In this document: positions 23,025 to 34,194 of the stretch, piece after piece
How the letters are laid out: each line of letters starts with the position of its first letter
Numbering within the stretch: the stretch's first letter is position 1
From: Anthoceros angustus
Taxonomy: Eukaryota > Streptophyta > Anthocerotopsida > Anthocerotales > Anthocerotaceae
DNA length: 64,000 bases
Direction: 5' to 3'
Assembly: GCA_010909165.1 (NCBI GenBank)
Contig: VJWM01000118.1
Location: 744,001 to 808,000, forward strand
Position numbers and translations under genes: made by a program
Notes under the pieces: model-generated
Seen by the model: the letters and a program-made list of their open reading frames with translations, nothing else
Told to the model about the DNA's origin: nothing
Databases searched by the model: none

Positions 23025-26000
23025 CTAGTTCGAACTTCCGGACGGCTCCCCGCTGAAAGCGCCACTGCCGCCTGATGTAGACCCTGTCGGACCTGAAGCT
23101 CCAGAAGATGCAGCCCGCGCCCGTTGCATCTGACGAAGTCGGAACAGGTCGCTTGTTGCAGGTTTGCTCGGTGCGGCAGGAACGTCATCCTCGTCTTCCT
23201 GTCCTGCTTTGTGAACATTCAAACCTTAAGCACCATTTGTGGACACTGAACGAAAACATGCTTACTTTTCGTCTTTCACGTCTTCACATTTATGAAACGC
23301 TTGCTTACTTTGAGGATACCGCATTTACGAAAACGCGCTTACTTACTTTCAAGTTCTTTTCTCTTTTGTTGATGACTCTGGCGTGCCTGCCGTTGCCCAG
23401 TCTGGTTCAAGCCTCCTCCAGGAGGTCCCAGCCGAGTTATTCCATTTGTTCCTCCATGTGATTTACCGACATGATCTGTGGACTGAAGACCAGATCCTAC
23501 AACTTGTGCTGTATGGATGTGATGCCCTTGAGCACCAAGACCTTTCAAGTCAGCCTGCAGCAATACAGACATCACAATTTCCGGTTCTGGATACGGTCCT
23601 GCACATAACAGACACCTAACAGATTAGAAGTAATGCCATTGTGACAACTGACTCAGAAGATGTTAGGAGAGATACTTGCCAGGAACATGCGGAAGGCCTC
23701 TGATGAAAGAGGCCAGAGTTGCCGGCAGATACTTCAAACTCTCTTCTCCCGGCTTGAATGCAGCGTCAACGGATGAGCGTCCTGCCGGCAATGTTTGCGA
23801 TCCCGATGGCCGCGGAGGCAAGCCTCCAGGGATGGTTGGTTGCCGCATCTGCAGGTTATGACCAGCACTTCCTGCAGAAACCAGCAGTGAGACCTATATG
23901 AAAACAGGATTTACTACATGACACGACCAGAAAATTACGGCAGAAGAAAATTACCTTGAGCAGATACGATGCCAGGGGGAAGAGGTCCTTGCAAAATCTG
24001 TGAAGTAGCCAAAAGCATGTGGGTTCAGTACTGGTTGGCCAACACCTAAGCCAAGCCATGGCGCCATGACAGAAAGAGATTGCAACGCAGAAATCTGTCT
24101 CACTTGTGATGCTTGAACAGGTAGAGCTCCTCCTGCGGACGTAAAATCAATGATTAATCAGTCAAATACCGCTACTCATAATCACCAAAACAAAAACACT
24201 CATTATATAAGTACTGTCTGATTCGGGCCACTTCGGATTCCCGGTCCCGACCTTTCCTCTACTTCAAATACATTATGTTCTTATTGTTGGTCAATGACGT
24301 TGTGCGCGAACGTTGATTTGTTCTTACCACATCCCTGCCGCGGATCATACAAGACCATCTTCGACACATCGGGTCTTGCCAGATTGAGTGTCGGTGCCGG
24401 TGTCTGTGATTCACTTGCTCCAGTGGAGCCATTCACACCTTTCTCTGATGCAAAGGAAAGGGAAGATAAGGAAAGGAAAAGAACGAAAAACTTCGGCTCC
24501 ACAGGGAAAAAGGAGAAAGGGGACCCCTTCAAACCAACCTGCTTGCGCACTGGTTGCACCTGGTTTTTCCATCTTCTGTGATGCTTTTTGAGCCATTAGC
24601 TACAGCAAACAACTCGATTATGTTACTGGCAGAACGATATCTACAGCCCATATTCAAGCAACTCCAATAACTTTTGTAGGCAAGTAACGCACGGCGAGGG
24701 GAGAAAGGACCTGTTGACGAGTCAAGTGATCGAGATCAGATGTAGAACAGGGCCACAGATCCCGAAACCGATACCGTGAGATCAGCTGCTGTAAGGCTCC
24801 CTCTGAGGTCTCTTCCCCAATTGAAGCTAGCGCTTCCCTTTTTCTTTGTTCGACCTGACCGAGGAACACAAGCCTCTTGAGTTCAGCAATCAAACTGGTT
24901 TGTTGTGTCAGCGGGCAACATGAGAATGCATGGAAGAGAGTGTGCAGTGTGGTTAGTGTGCTTTTGTACCTTCAGTATGCTTTGCAGATCCTCGTATTTC
25001 ACTTCAAGTTCCAAGTACCTATTCCACACCTGTCATTCTAAAATCTCAGCCGAGAGAGCTCCTCACGCAGCTGTTCATCCAATGCTGAGAGGCAACAGTA
25101 CATACCTCGAGAGACTCGTCTGGTGGTAAGACGCTCAAAGCTCGCTCAAACAGTACCCGAACGTTCTTGTCGTCGTTCATGCGGTCTAGGAAATCAGCAT
25201 ATCTGTTGAACAAAGGGACCCAAATCCACTCAATAGCTATGGGGCTTGTACCCAAATTTACAAAGTGCACATCAGCAGTAACATATTGCAGACTCTCAGA
25301 CATTCAACCACTTGCATTCGACAGCACAGATTCAGTAACGAGAACATGAAACTTACTCAAGGACATAAGCAGGCTCGTGGATGTACTTCTTAAGCCCCAA
25401 CTCAAAGATATTTCGAGCTACCTGCAGACCACCAACTTAAGCTGTTTCTGTCAAGTGCAACCTGTCCACGTAATCCTAACAGTGCAAGAGTAGTAAGACA
25501 TAACGTCCATAGAGCGAGAAGAGTATAAACCTTGGGATCTTTATCCACACACAGCTCCATGATTGCAGAAGCCACATACACTTGATATGTACAAGCAGGG
25601 GCCTTGCATGCTTGTAAGAACACCTTCCTTGCTTCATCGATGCCTTCAGTTCTCCGCACAAACCGCATAAACTGATTGTTTCATGAACAACTCTATAGTG
25701 AACACACAATCTTATACTGAGTCACACTGAATGTCATCGAGTGTAGGATCCCTGCTTAGGATAGCTAATCAGGTCACGACCAACAGCTTCAACGTAAGAC
25801 ACACACCTGGATGTAGGAAAGTGCATCGGAGCTGCTGGTATTCCTAAGAAGGCTTTCATACACCTTCTTTGCCTCCTATACAACAAACCCAACAACTTGC
25901 ATAAATAGACACACTTGCCAAACAGCTTAAGAGATGGTAGGCTCCGCAACATACCTTATAATTGCCACGACCTTCTTCAAACTCAGCGCTTGCATAATGA

Positions 26001-29000
26001 AGCACTGCAGAATCTGTAACATCGTGATGAGAGAACAGCAACACGAAAGTTTAGGGATCAAATCCAAGTCCATCACAAATACTGGAGCACTTGAAACAGG
26101 AGCTTGCCTGGCAAAGCTTTCAGAGCCCGCTGAAAGATGGCTGCAGCCTGATCTGGCAACCCGTTCTGGGCATGCCAAGTTGCAAAATCGAACCACACAT
26201 CTGGAAAGTGGTACAAGGACATAAGGCACTGCAACAGATACACAAAGGTATCAGCAACACCACAAAAACAAAGATCTCAAAGTCACTGGATGACTAGACA
26301 ACACACCTGCTCATAAGTGAAGGCTACCCTTTTGGTGAGTGCCGCAGGATCTAATCGCTGAGGGTTCCCCTGCATTTGGAATTGATCAGTATGAAGGGTC
26401 CCCTCACAGCCAAATTCTGACGCCCTCAATTTCCAACAAGTAGCGCAGCACATGATCACCAGCAGAGAACAGGTTCGGCACTTAGCTGGACTTACTTCTC
26501 AAACTGCAGCAACTGCCTCCAAGCAATACATTGTTGTTCCTCCTGCAGGTTTCCAAACGGATTGCTATGAACAAGTCACTTGACATCCGTGTCTAGAGCT
26601 ACAGAGCTACCAATTGGTAGGACAGTTATGAAAATGTTCTCCTAGGCTGCTTTGCAGCGTGGAGGCTGCTTACACCCCGTACACAAGTATACTCCGTCTT
26701 ACCGTGCACAAGTATTTAGGCACACCTAAGCTGACTCCAGGAACAAACCAAACTACAAGCATTGAATGGAATATAAGTGACAAGATGGCCTCGTCAAATA
26801 ACTTGCTGGGTTTTGAACATTGCACTAGCTGAATGAAGCAGAAAGAAACACACTCAAGTGCTGCAAGAATCATGCATAGTTAGGGAAGTGAACTTGCTTT
26901 GGAGGAACCAGTTGGAGGCACTGGCAACATGCTTTGATCAGTGCGCTCGCAATACTTCTTGCGCTCCCTATAGACAGCCCTCGGACTGAAATGCTTAGGT
27001 TGGTATTTAGTAAAAAGACCTTTAGCCTGCATAGACAGTGCCTCTCAGATATGTCTCTGATACGAACGAGAACTGGAAATACATATGCACATTTGGAAGA
27101 GCGAGCATCACGAGATGGCATTGGACATCAATCTGGCAACAGAGCTTGCCGAAGAAGATGAAAGAATACCAGACAAAGTTGTGTCCACCAATCAAAGGCC
27201 ATTCACAGTGTGGGCACCAATCCAACCCAAACGCCAGCTTCACGTACAAAACAGGCAAGCTGCACTTCCATGGTTGGGGAGCATGTGAAAAATCCATAAC
27301 TCAGACGAAGAGACAAATACAAACATCATTTGGGCCCCAACACCAAAGGCAACAACTGTGATATGGAAACTGTAGCTTTTATTGAAGAAGCTCAGACTAC
27401 AAATTTCAGGATCTTCACTGTTTAACAGTGAAGTAAGAGAAAGCAGCCAACCAGGGCACGACTGACAGAATTTTCAAATGATTCATAATCCTTCCACAAC
27501 TGCTCCACGAGGTGGACGGGGCTAATACAGCCCGCTGGTAGGCCTTGCGCACTGAAGTCATCCGCTGTGACTCCTCATGGGGTGTGGATGCCTGTGGGAT
27601 CCAACATCATGAGAATTCCAGACAAACACACCAGCACATTCACATACTATGAGTAGGTCCAGTAGGTGGAGCTCAGACACGCAACAGAACAGCACATCAA
27701 CGTACCACTGCTCCCTTCAGAAATATAATGTACTCTTGCCAAACAGAACCTGCTGAGATGTCGAAACCTGCAAGTCCAAGTCCCAAAAGACACAGCCGTG
27801 CCATCATGCTCCCACCCTAAGGCTGATTGCAACTCCTCCACAACACCACATAATCTATAATTGCATACACTGCCCGAGGCAAAATCAAAGCAAAGCAGCA
27901 CTTACCAACGTGATTCAACATAAACTCATACGCCTTTTTTCACCTCCTCCCTCCCCTCAGGACCTCTACTTTCATTCACCTTCCGCATAAACCGAATGTA
28001 AGACTTCCTGCACACCGGCTGGGCCTATAAGCAACCGAAAGCAGATGAAAAAAAGCAACCCAGCCGCGTGCAGGAGTGGCCACACGCACCAAAGATCCAC
28101 ATTTAAGCAATTGAGCAAACATCGGCTGAAGATTTGCTTGACAGCATCATCATTGTTGGCACCCATTTGCAACTCCACATACTTCTTCCAGTAAACGGCC
28201 TGCACCCCAAGACCGTCAATTCATCAACATAATGCTAATCAACCGACATATGTAATCAGCTGCACATGGTCACTCAGCTCCCTCCTTACCCACTGAACAC
28301 AAAAACTCCCCCCAACACCCTACCACCACAATGTTCACAACAACGATTCCACACCAAAGCCCCACACACCCTCGTGAGAACCTCACCGAAGTTGGGAAGT
28401 TGGCAATAATAGCCTCATAAATAGGGATGGCATCAGCCACAGACCTCGACTGCCAAAAACAAAAACAACCCATTACACCTTTTCTTGAACCAAACTGCAG
28501 CAAAAGCACAACCTTTGCACCATCCCCACCCCAAAATCTCACCTGGGCCTCGTTCCCAAGCAGCACCCAAGCCTCTACGTCATACTGATCAAGCTCGATC
28601 CTCTCCCGAGCACGCCGCTCCTGAAATCGCAGGAACCCAAAACCCTCAATCACAAGACCGGAAAAAACCCACCAATCCCCGGCACCACCACACCTCACCT
28701 TCTCCGTCAGAGGAGGACCCAGCTGCAGGCGGCTACAACAGGCACCAAAGCTGGGGCCGCCTCCGGCCTCCCCTGTCCCCAGATTCAGGCCTCCCAGGCC
28801 CAGCATTCTCAGGTACCCTGCGCAGCATCCTGGATCCCAGCTGCGGACACGCTCTCCTCCTGCTTCACTTCCTCCTTCACCACCACCCGGAATTCCCCAG
28901 CACCAGTGCTGGGCACCGCAGTGCTGGCAACCTCCTCCGCCTCCACCATGTTGCCCTCGTTTGCAACAGCCTTGTCTGCAGGCTCCGGCCATGGCAGGCA

Positions 29001-29118
29001 AGCTGGCCTCATTCTCAGTCTTCACCACCACGAGCTCCAGCCCGAAGCTCACGGCCGGCCCCTCCTCCGCTGCGCTCATGCTGCCGGGCTTCCAACCTTC
29101 GCTCTCCTCATGCTGCAT
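23025..29118 (-). CDS. CSTF77: CSTF77, cleavage stimulation factor subunit 3 (module M1 copy)
   Basis: At least 20 short exons encode the HAT-repeat protein. In order: ELDQYDVEAWVLLGNEAQ (28.6 kb), SVADAIPIYEAIIANFPTS (28.4), YWKKYVELQMGANNDDAVKQ (28.2), GFDISAGSVWQEYIIFLK (27.7), VEQLWKDYESFENSVSRAL (27.45), KKYCERTDQSMLPVPPTGSS (26.9), EEQQCIAWRQLLQFEK (26.5), FPDVWFDFATWHAQNGLP (26.15), YADFLDRMNDDKNVRVLFER (25.15), TLNLARPDVSKMVLYDPRQG (24.35), LPATLASFIRGLPHVPG (23.7), then the plant CSTF77 tail DLFRLRQMQRARAA and the stop at 23025-23027. CSTF77 scaffolds the CstF complex in pre-mRNA 3' end processing. Exon 1 (29118-28700) has several small indels relative to the M3 copy (for example near 28985, CCGG versus CCGCGG), so the acidic N-terminus is out of frame. 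Confidence 0.92.
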
Positions 29119-30034
29119 GCTTCTTTCCAGTCATCTTCGCGGGACGTGAAAATGAAAATCCACTGCCGGCTCCGCGTCATTCTGCTGCACCGCGGATTCG
29201 GGGCGAGCGGCAGCAAGCCGGACCAAGAGGGCGATGGCCTTGGGTTGATTCTTCAATGACATCAATGTTGAATGTAAAACACTTTTTTTTTTTTTTGGAT
29301 GAAATTCTCATCCACCATTTCTGCATGTCAAGCAGCCACATCGGCCTCCTACATCGCCGCCCAGGCAGATGGGCATCCGAATGGGTGATGTTTAGTGCCC
29401 AGTATTTGTGTCATGATTGCATAGGGATTTCAGTCTAAATCTAATTTTTAAAATATAGACAGAAGAAATATACTTGGAACATACTTAGATACTTAGACCA
29501 TTCGTAGAGACGCGGACCAAGAAGTGTATTCAAAGCTGTACCCACGCTTATGTAAGCTGGACTCATGGCTAAGTAGTGGGCAATATAATGTGTGTGTGTC
29601 GTGCCGGAGCTTTGGTAGAAGTACAGTCGATATAGCTTTTACTATGTCTAGAAGTTTGAGCAAACTGAAACTATAAAGCTTTTATTATGTCTAGAAGTTT
29701 GAGTTCCCAAATTGTCAAAAATTGTAATCACAGGCCTTTTCAAAGATAGGGCAGTTGCCTTTCTGCCTCTAATTGTGCATGGTGTGATGGTGATGGCTGG
29801 TTAACACCTGAGCTTAGAAGCATGCCCCTCTCTTTGTTTTCCAAGTTTTTGTGTAGAGTTTTTGAGAGTGCCCACTTTGCATTGCTTCATAGTCATATCA
29901 TGCAACAGAGTCTGCTCATTTACATCTCATGTATCTCCTCAGTTGACCCCTTGTTATAGATGAAAAGACTAACTCTGCCCAGGCCTATTTTTGCCCTCAT
30001 CGAGCTAAAGACCATGAACGTTGTGCTGTTTGCC
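29119..30034. other. CSTF77 upstream spacer, module-specific
   Basis: Contains a poly-T run near 29281-29297 and presumably the CSTF77 promoter. Matches 49211-50120 in M3. No gene seen; a long plus-strand open frame over exon 1 (28485-29438) is antisense to CSTF77. Confidence 0.6.
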
Positions 30035-30285
30035 TTTGTGTGGGACCAAAGCCTCTGTGTCAGTGGGGACCAAAGCCTCTGTGTCAGTGGGGACTATCAC
30101 AGTTCTTTGATAGTTGTAGGCAACTAAGTTCCTCCATTGCCTTGTTCTCATGGTCTTTGTGCGCTACTAAGCATTGCAGGCAACTAAGTTCCTCCATTGC
30201 CTTGTTCTCATGGTCATCTCTGCAGGCGTTGCAACCTTTCATTGCCTTGTTCTCATGGTCTTTGTGCGCTACTGAGCCCATACCC
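30035..30285. repeat. minisatellite expanded only in M1
   Basis: A 24-bp unit (ggaccaaagcctctgtgtca...) occurs twice near 30042-30090. A unit of about 60 bp (gcaactaagttcctcc ... tggtctttgtgcgctact) occurs two to three times at 30118-30275, the last partial. The M3 equivalent (50150-50240) has one unit, so the array grew after duplication. Confidence 0.85.
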
Positions 30286-30734
30286 GGAGAGACATACTCC
30301 TTCCATTAAACTATTTCCCACTTAACAATACCTACCTAGATAAATGGTAAAGGAGTTATAGAATATATTTATGCAACTCGATACGTAACTAGGTAATATG
30401 GCTATAGAATTATTTTATATCTATCATCTCAATAAGTAACTTTGGTTTTATTAATAGTATTTCTATAAGCACATTTTCCAATACAAATGCTTTGAAGGTC
30501 TCATAAGAGAGCATTGTACATTGTACAAATATGAGGTTGTAGCTTTGCAAAGAAGCTATATGTACCTACATGTAAAAAGAATGGAAAATAGCATGAAAAT
30601 CAATAGATAATTGACTCCGTGTTCATTAGTTTGCTTCATAGTATTTGCTTCTTTTAACCGGTTTTGGAGAATTAAACATGCTTTTCAAAGTCAAAGAGTA
30701 TGCCTCTGTTTGCGAAGCCATTTCTACCATCCAT

Positions 30735-30961
30735 GTGTGTCCAAATGGCTTAGGCCAAATGGACACACATTTATAAGAACTTCGCAGGATTAAGCATCCT
30801 GCGCTTAGATCGGTATTTGGATGGGGTGCCTCAAGGGAGTGGATGCCCTTGGTGCAAGTAGCTTAAGCACACCATGGTACAAGTTGTTAAGTACCAAGTC
30901 CCATGACGGAAATCCATCCTTAGTGGACTTCAATAAAATTCTTCTTCTTCTTCTTCTTCTT
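30735..30961 (+). mobile_element. 5S rRNA-like SINE, copy 2 (absent from sister site)
   Basis: Cleanest copy. Hairpin head 30735-30768, then ACATTTATAAGAACTTCGCAG and TTAAGCATCCTGCGCTTAGA followed by GGATGGGGTGCCTCAAGGGA, which line up with the 5S rRNA segment from GAACTCCGCAGTTAAGCG through GGATGGGTGACCTCCTGGGA (5S promoter box A to box C). Body and (TTC)7-8 tail end at 30961. The matching position in M3 (about 50696-50708) has no element: ctaccatccat and ccatcctagtatg are joined by only ggc there. Confidence 0.8.
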
Positions 30962-31220
30962 CCATCCTAGTATGAAAATTAGAAAAGAGAAGCTCATGCT
31001 ACAAGAAAACTCATGATCATAAGAGATTAGAAACTCCTTAAAAACCACATAGAAACTTGTGTGGGTATGAAAATAAGTTGTTTTTTAGTGTGGGACCTTG
31101 AATAAATTATCGATATAAATGATGCATGATGAACAATATCTATGTACGAGGATGTGCATCGGCAAGTCCTTGGCAAATAGCCACACACACTTGTAATAAG
31201 ACAAGGTTACAGGAAAGGCC

Positions 31221-31436
31221 AAGAAGAAGAAGAAGAATTTTATTGAAGTCCACTAAGGACGAATTTCCGTCATGGGACTTGATACTTAACAACTTGTACC
31301 ATGGTGTGCCTAAGCTACTTGCACCAAGGGCATCCACTCCCTTTAACCTCCCCATCTAAGTGCCGATCTAATCGCATGATGCTTAATCACGAAGTTCTTA
31401 TAAATGTGTGTCCACTTGGCCTAAGCCATTTGGACA
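31221..31436 (-). mobile_element. 5S rRNA-like SINE, copy 3
   Basis: Opposite orientation: (GAA)n at 31221-31236 is the reverse of the (TTC)n tail and the hairpin head ends near 31436. Its 5S-like part read on the minus strand includes GAACTTCGTGATTAAGCATC and GATCGGCACTTAGATGGGG. Shared with M3 (copy 4), so it predates the module duplication. Confidence 0.8.
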
Positions 31437-31741
31437 AGAGCTTCACAACATCATATCTTGTACAAAAGTTTGACATAGAATAACGGTAACCCTAGTTAGT
31501 GACTGTTTTCACGAGACAGAGCTTCGGTGGTACACAACATTGTTTCGTTAAGCGGCAAAGGTGGGTGCAGGCAGGTTCCTGTTTCAAGTCAGTAGCATGT
31601 CACGAGTGCAGAGTCTAGCAGCCACGAAATGCAACAACGATCAGTGACCAAACTCATATTCCAATGAGCACAGTTCAAGGCTCACAGATAGCAACAAGAA
31701 AACGAAACAGTGCCATCACCCAATCAAGTGCAGTGATATTT

Positions 31742-31808
31742 GCGTGATGGTTGCTTGCCGACGGGCAAGCTTGCAGCAAGCCTGCCCGTTAGCCGGCAAC
31801 CATCACGC
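31742..31808. other. 67-nt near-perfect hairpin
   Basis: Arms of about 33 nt (gcgtgatggttgcttgccga ... and its complement ending ggcaaccatcacgc) with only a few mismatches and almost no loop. Conserved in M3 at 51481-51547. Too short and symmetric for a typical plant microRNA precursor; it could be a small foldback or MITE remnant. Confidence 0.7.
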
Positions 31809-31809
31809 A

Positions 31810-33540
31810 TTCAACGCAAGAGCATGAGGGCAATGCCTGCGGTTTGTCCGACAAATCATAGACTATGAGCCATTTCAGATAGTCCCTAGCTAGCCAGCCC
31901 ATTTCCCTAGTACTCATTAAGATGATGGCAGCTACTAACACAGCACCTAAAGTTCCAGCACATCAACAGAAATGCTCACATCATATTCTCACATGTTCAC
32001 ATTATGCTCACATGTGAACATAAGGTATAATGTATCATAAGGTTAAGCTATGTATTGTTCACATGTGTACACCTGCACATAGAAAATATACAGGTTGCAA
32101 AAATTGAGAAAGAAATTGTAAGAAGTGAGGTGTTGTAGGTAATGGATGCCGAGTGTTCTGGGTTTTTGTCATGATATGGGGATGTGAGCGTACAAAGGTA
32201 GAAGATGGTAACATGGGGGAGTTTGTGTTGCTCTTATACAAACTCGTGGTAATATAAGAACTGAAACTTTTGCGAAGCTGTAGCTGGTCCCGATCCCAAC
32301 TGCTTGAATAAGCACGTAACTGCTTGAATAAGCACGTCATGGCTTCATAGATGGTCTTTGCCTTGCATTCCTCAGGCTAAATGTGTTTCTAGTTTTAAGC
32401 TGGTGATCTAGCAGCTTACAATTATTATGTGAAGTTCTTGCAACCAAGACACAATCCATCGAGCTACCAGTGAGATTCTTGGGCATACATTACACTTTTT
32501 GTTGTCTTCCAATCTTGAGGTGAGAAAGAAGAAGCTTATGAGGATGTAGGAATGTGGGTCATTCTAAACACTCCACTATACAAACAAGGTTGAAACATCC
32601 ATCTGTTAGTCCGTTTATCCAATTGGTGCTGTTCTGTGCAATTTCAACTGGTCCTCTTTAGTCAAGTGAGTCACTGCTGATTGATCTTGGTTTTTCTTAG
32701 CCTAATCTAGGCTCATATGTCTTGCCTATGACCAGATTCCATGTATTGAAGGGGCCAACTACATCCCGTCGGGTGAGCTTTCTCTAGAACTTTGTATTAG
32801 TTTGGCACCATGGAGAGTAGCGTAGGACTGTAGGTCCTGCAGGCTATCGTTGTTACACACGTTTTCTGGAATATGTAGGTGCTTTCTTCCAATGCTGTCG
32901 ATTCTTCTTCTGTCAGTGGCACTTGGCTACAACTTTCAGCTCAACTTGTGCTTATGTTAGCTCTTGGTTTATTGTGATAGTGATGTTTTTAATTTTTACA
33001 AGCTTCGTCTAGTGGCACTTGGTACAACTTTCAGCTCAATTTGTGCTCATGCTAGCTCTTGCTTTGTAGTGATAGTGCTGTTTTTTAATTTTTACAAGCA
33101 TTGTCTACAAGTCTTGGGGATACACGACCCGTGAGTCTTGGTTGCAGGTTTGTGAGCCAAGGTTCAAAAGTAGCTCCAAGTTCTGTCGCATCTACAAAGT
33201 CTCGCCACAGGCAACATAATTTCAGATATATGGTGACAACATATCAAAAGTATCTTCGGGTTGGATCAGCAGCTCATATTTGAGCAGACTCAAAGCATAT
33301 TTGAACAGACTTAAAACTTATTTGAACAGACTACAAGCTTCAGATCCGTTCAGGTGTGATGGAACGCTACATTATTTAAAAGCGAAACCGTGATCAACTT
33401 AGGAACATTAACCAACATTTTACGCGTACTCCAACCAAGCAACACCTTGGCTTTTAAACAGACCTACACTTCTAAAGAACTCCAACTTTACCAAAAGCAA
33501 ACCTTGCACATTCACATCATCGCTGCATAAGCAATCCTGC
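31810..33540. other. module spacer, Roc-COR gene downstream region
   Basis: No supported gene. Contains palindromic tcacatgttcacattatgctcacatgtgaa motifs near 31977-32015, AT-rich stretches, and near 33276-33335 a short tandem motif (tatttgaacagact, about four imperfect copies) that also occurs near 37290, 37790 and 53310 at the Roc-COR 3' ends. Confidence 0.5.
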
Positions 33541-33607
33541 TGCCTTGCACTTACTTATGCACTTACTGCAGAGCCATGCTGTTTCCTCTCCTTCTGTGTA
33601 CCTCACT

Positions 33608-34058
33608 TTAGCGAGCTGGAACAGCTCCCTCCCACATACGACTCTGGAGGGATTTTGGAAGCTCCTCGAGTGCCAACCAGGCATCCACATCGACATACTC
33701 TTCATTCACGGCCACCATGTTAGGCAATTGCTGGTGGTTGGACAATGTTTCCCCTACCAATCCGGTCACAGTCACTGGTATGGCTCCTGCCCAAGTTGCA
33801 AAGACCGGTATAGCGTTTCCCAAACCTGCACCTACATTCAAGCTTGCCTTGGCTAGAAACACGAGCAACTTAGTACTCATCATAGAAAGCTTTTGAATCC
33901 ACTTGTGGTTATTGGACAGTACAAGCAAAGAATAACGAGGTTGCCCTTGTATGATATGGTTTCCACGTCTCTCCTCACACATGAGATGCAAATGAACCGC
34001 CTTCCCAACCTGAATCAAAGCCACAAACTTTTCTTGGAAGGATACACCATCACTACAC
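33608..34058 (-). pseudogene. 3' fragment of LRR-Roc-COR gene (M1)
   Basis: Encodes only the C-terminal 140-150 residues: KFVALIQVGKAVHLHLMCEE, LLVLSNNHKWIQKLSMMS, GETLSNHQQLPNMVAVNEEY. It is about 80-90 percent similar to the intact-looking C-terminus at 38069-38500. Coding is cut at 34058 and continues directly into SLX1 sequence, so there is no GTPase or LRR part. Its end (LPKSLQSRMWEGAVPAR) differs from the M2 gene. Confidence 0.85.
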
Positions 34059-34062
34059 CACG

Positions 34063-34194
34063 GATTTACTGTGAATCTGTTCCACAACAGACACCTGCTG
34101 TCAGAATTACGGTCAAGCAGGTAAGCGAATTACCATTCCCTGCAACTCCTGGCATACCCGATGTAGGTGCGACCCTTGCTGCGAGGATTCTTGT
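34063..34194 (-). pseudogene. SLX1 exon-intron scrap at the M1/M2 junction
   Basis: Nearly identical to 61064-61195 and 62757-62888: it contains the start of SLX1 exon 2 (FTVNP), all of intron 1, and the end of exon 1. Read on the minus strand it fuses FTVNP to the truncated Roc-COR frame. It is abruptly followed by CSTF77 intron sequence at about 34195. Confidence 0.85.

Larger units (their letters stand above)
24283..34058. repeat. duplicated module M1 (CSTF77 - spacer - Roc-COR gene 3' end)
   Basis: Similar to M3 (44332 onward) at an offset of about 20.05-20.2 kb through CSTF77, the whole spacer and the last 450 bp of the Roc-COR gene. It stops at about 34058 (cactacac|cacgg), where SLX1-derived sequence begins. 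The CSTF77 part left of 24283 is not duplicated. Confidence 0.9.

Noticed and set aside
26650-27400. Separate gene inside CSTF77 (several 60-100-codon frames, also at 34.2 and 47.0 kb)
   Set aside because: Lies in CSTF77 introns and around the PPTGSS exon; conserved between modules only at the level expected of duplicates, and no family features.
28485-29438. 317-codon plus-strand open frame (Ser/Pro/His-rich)
   Set aside because: Antisense to CSTF77 exon 1 and its GC-rich low-complexity region; equivalent frames in M2 and M3 are not conserved.
31742-31808. microRNA precursor
   Set aside because: The hairpin has nearly no loop and very short arms for a plant pre-miRNA; no evidence of a mature duplex.
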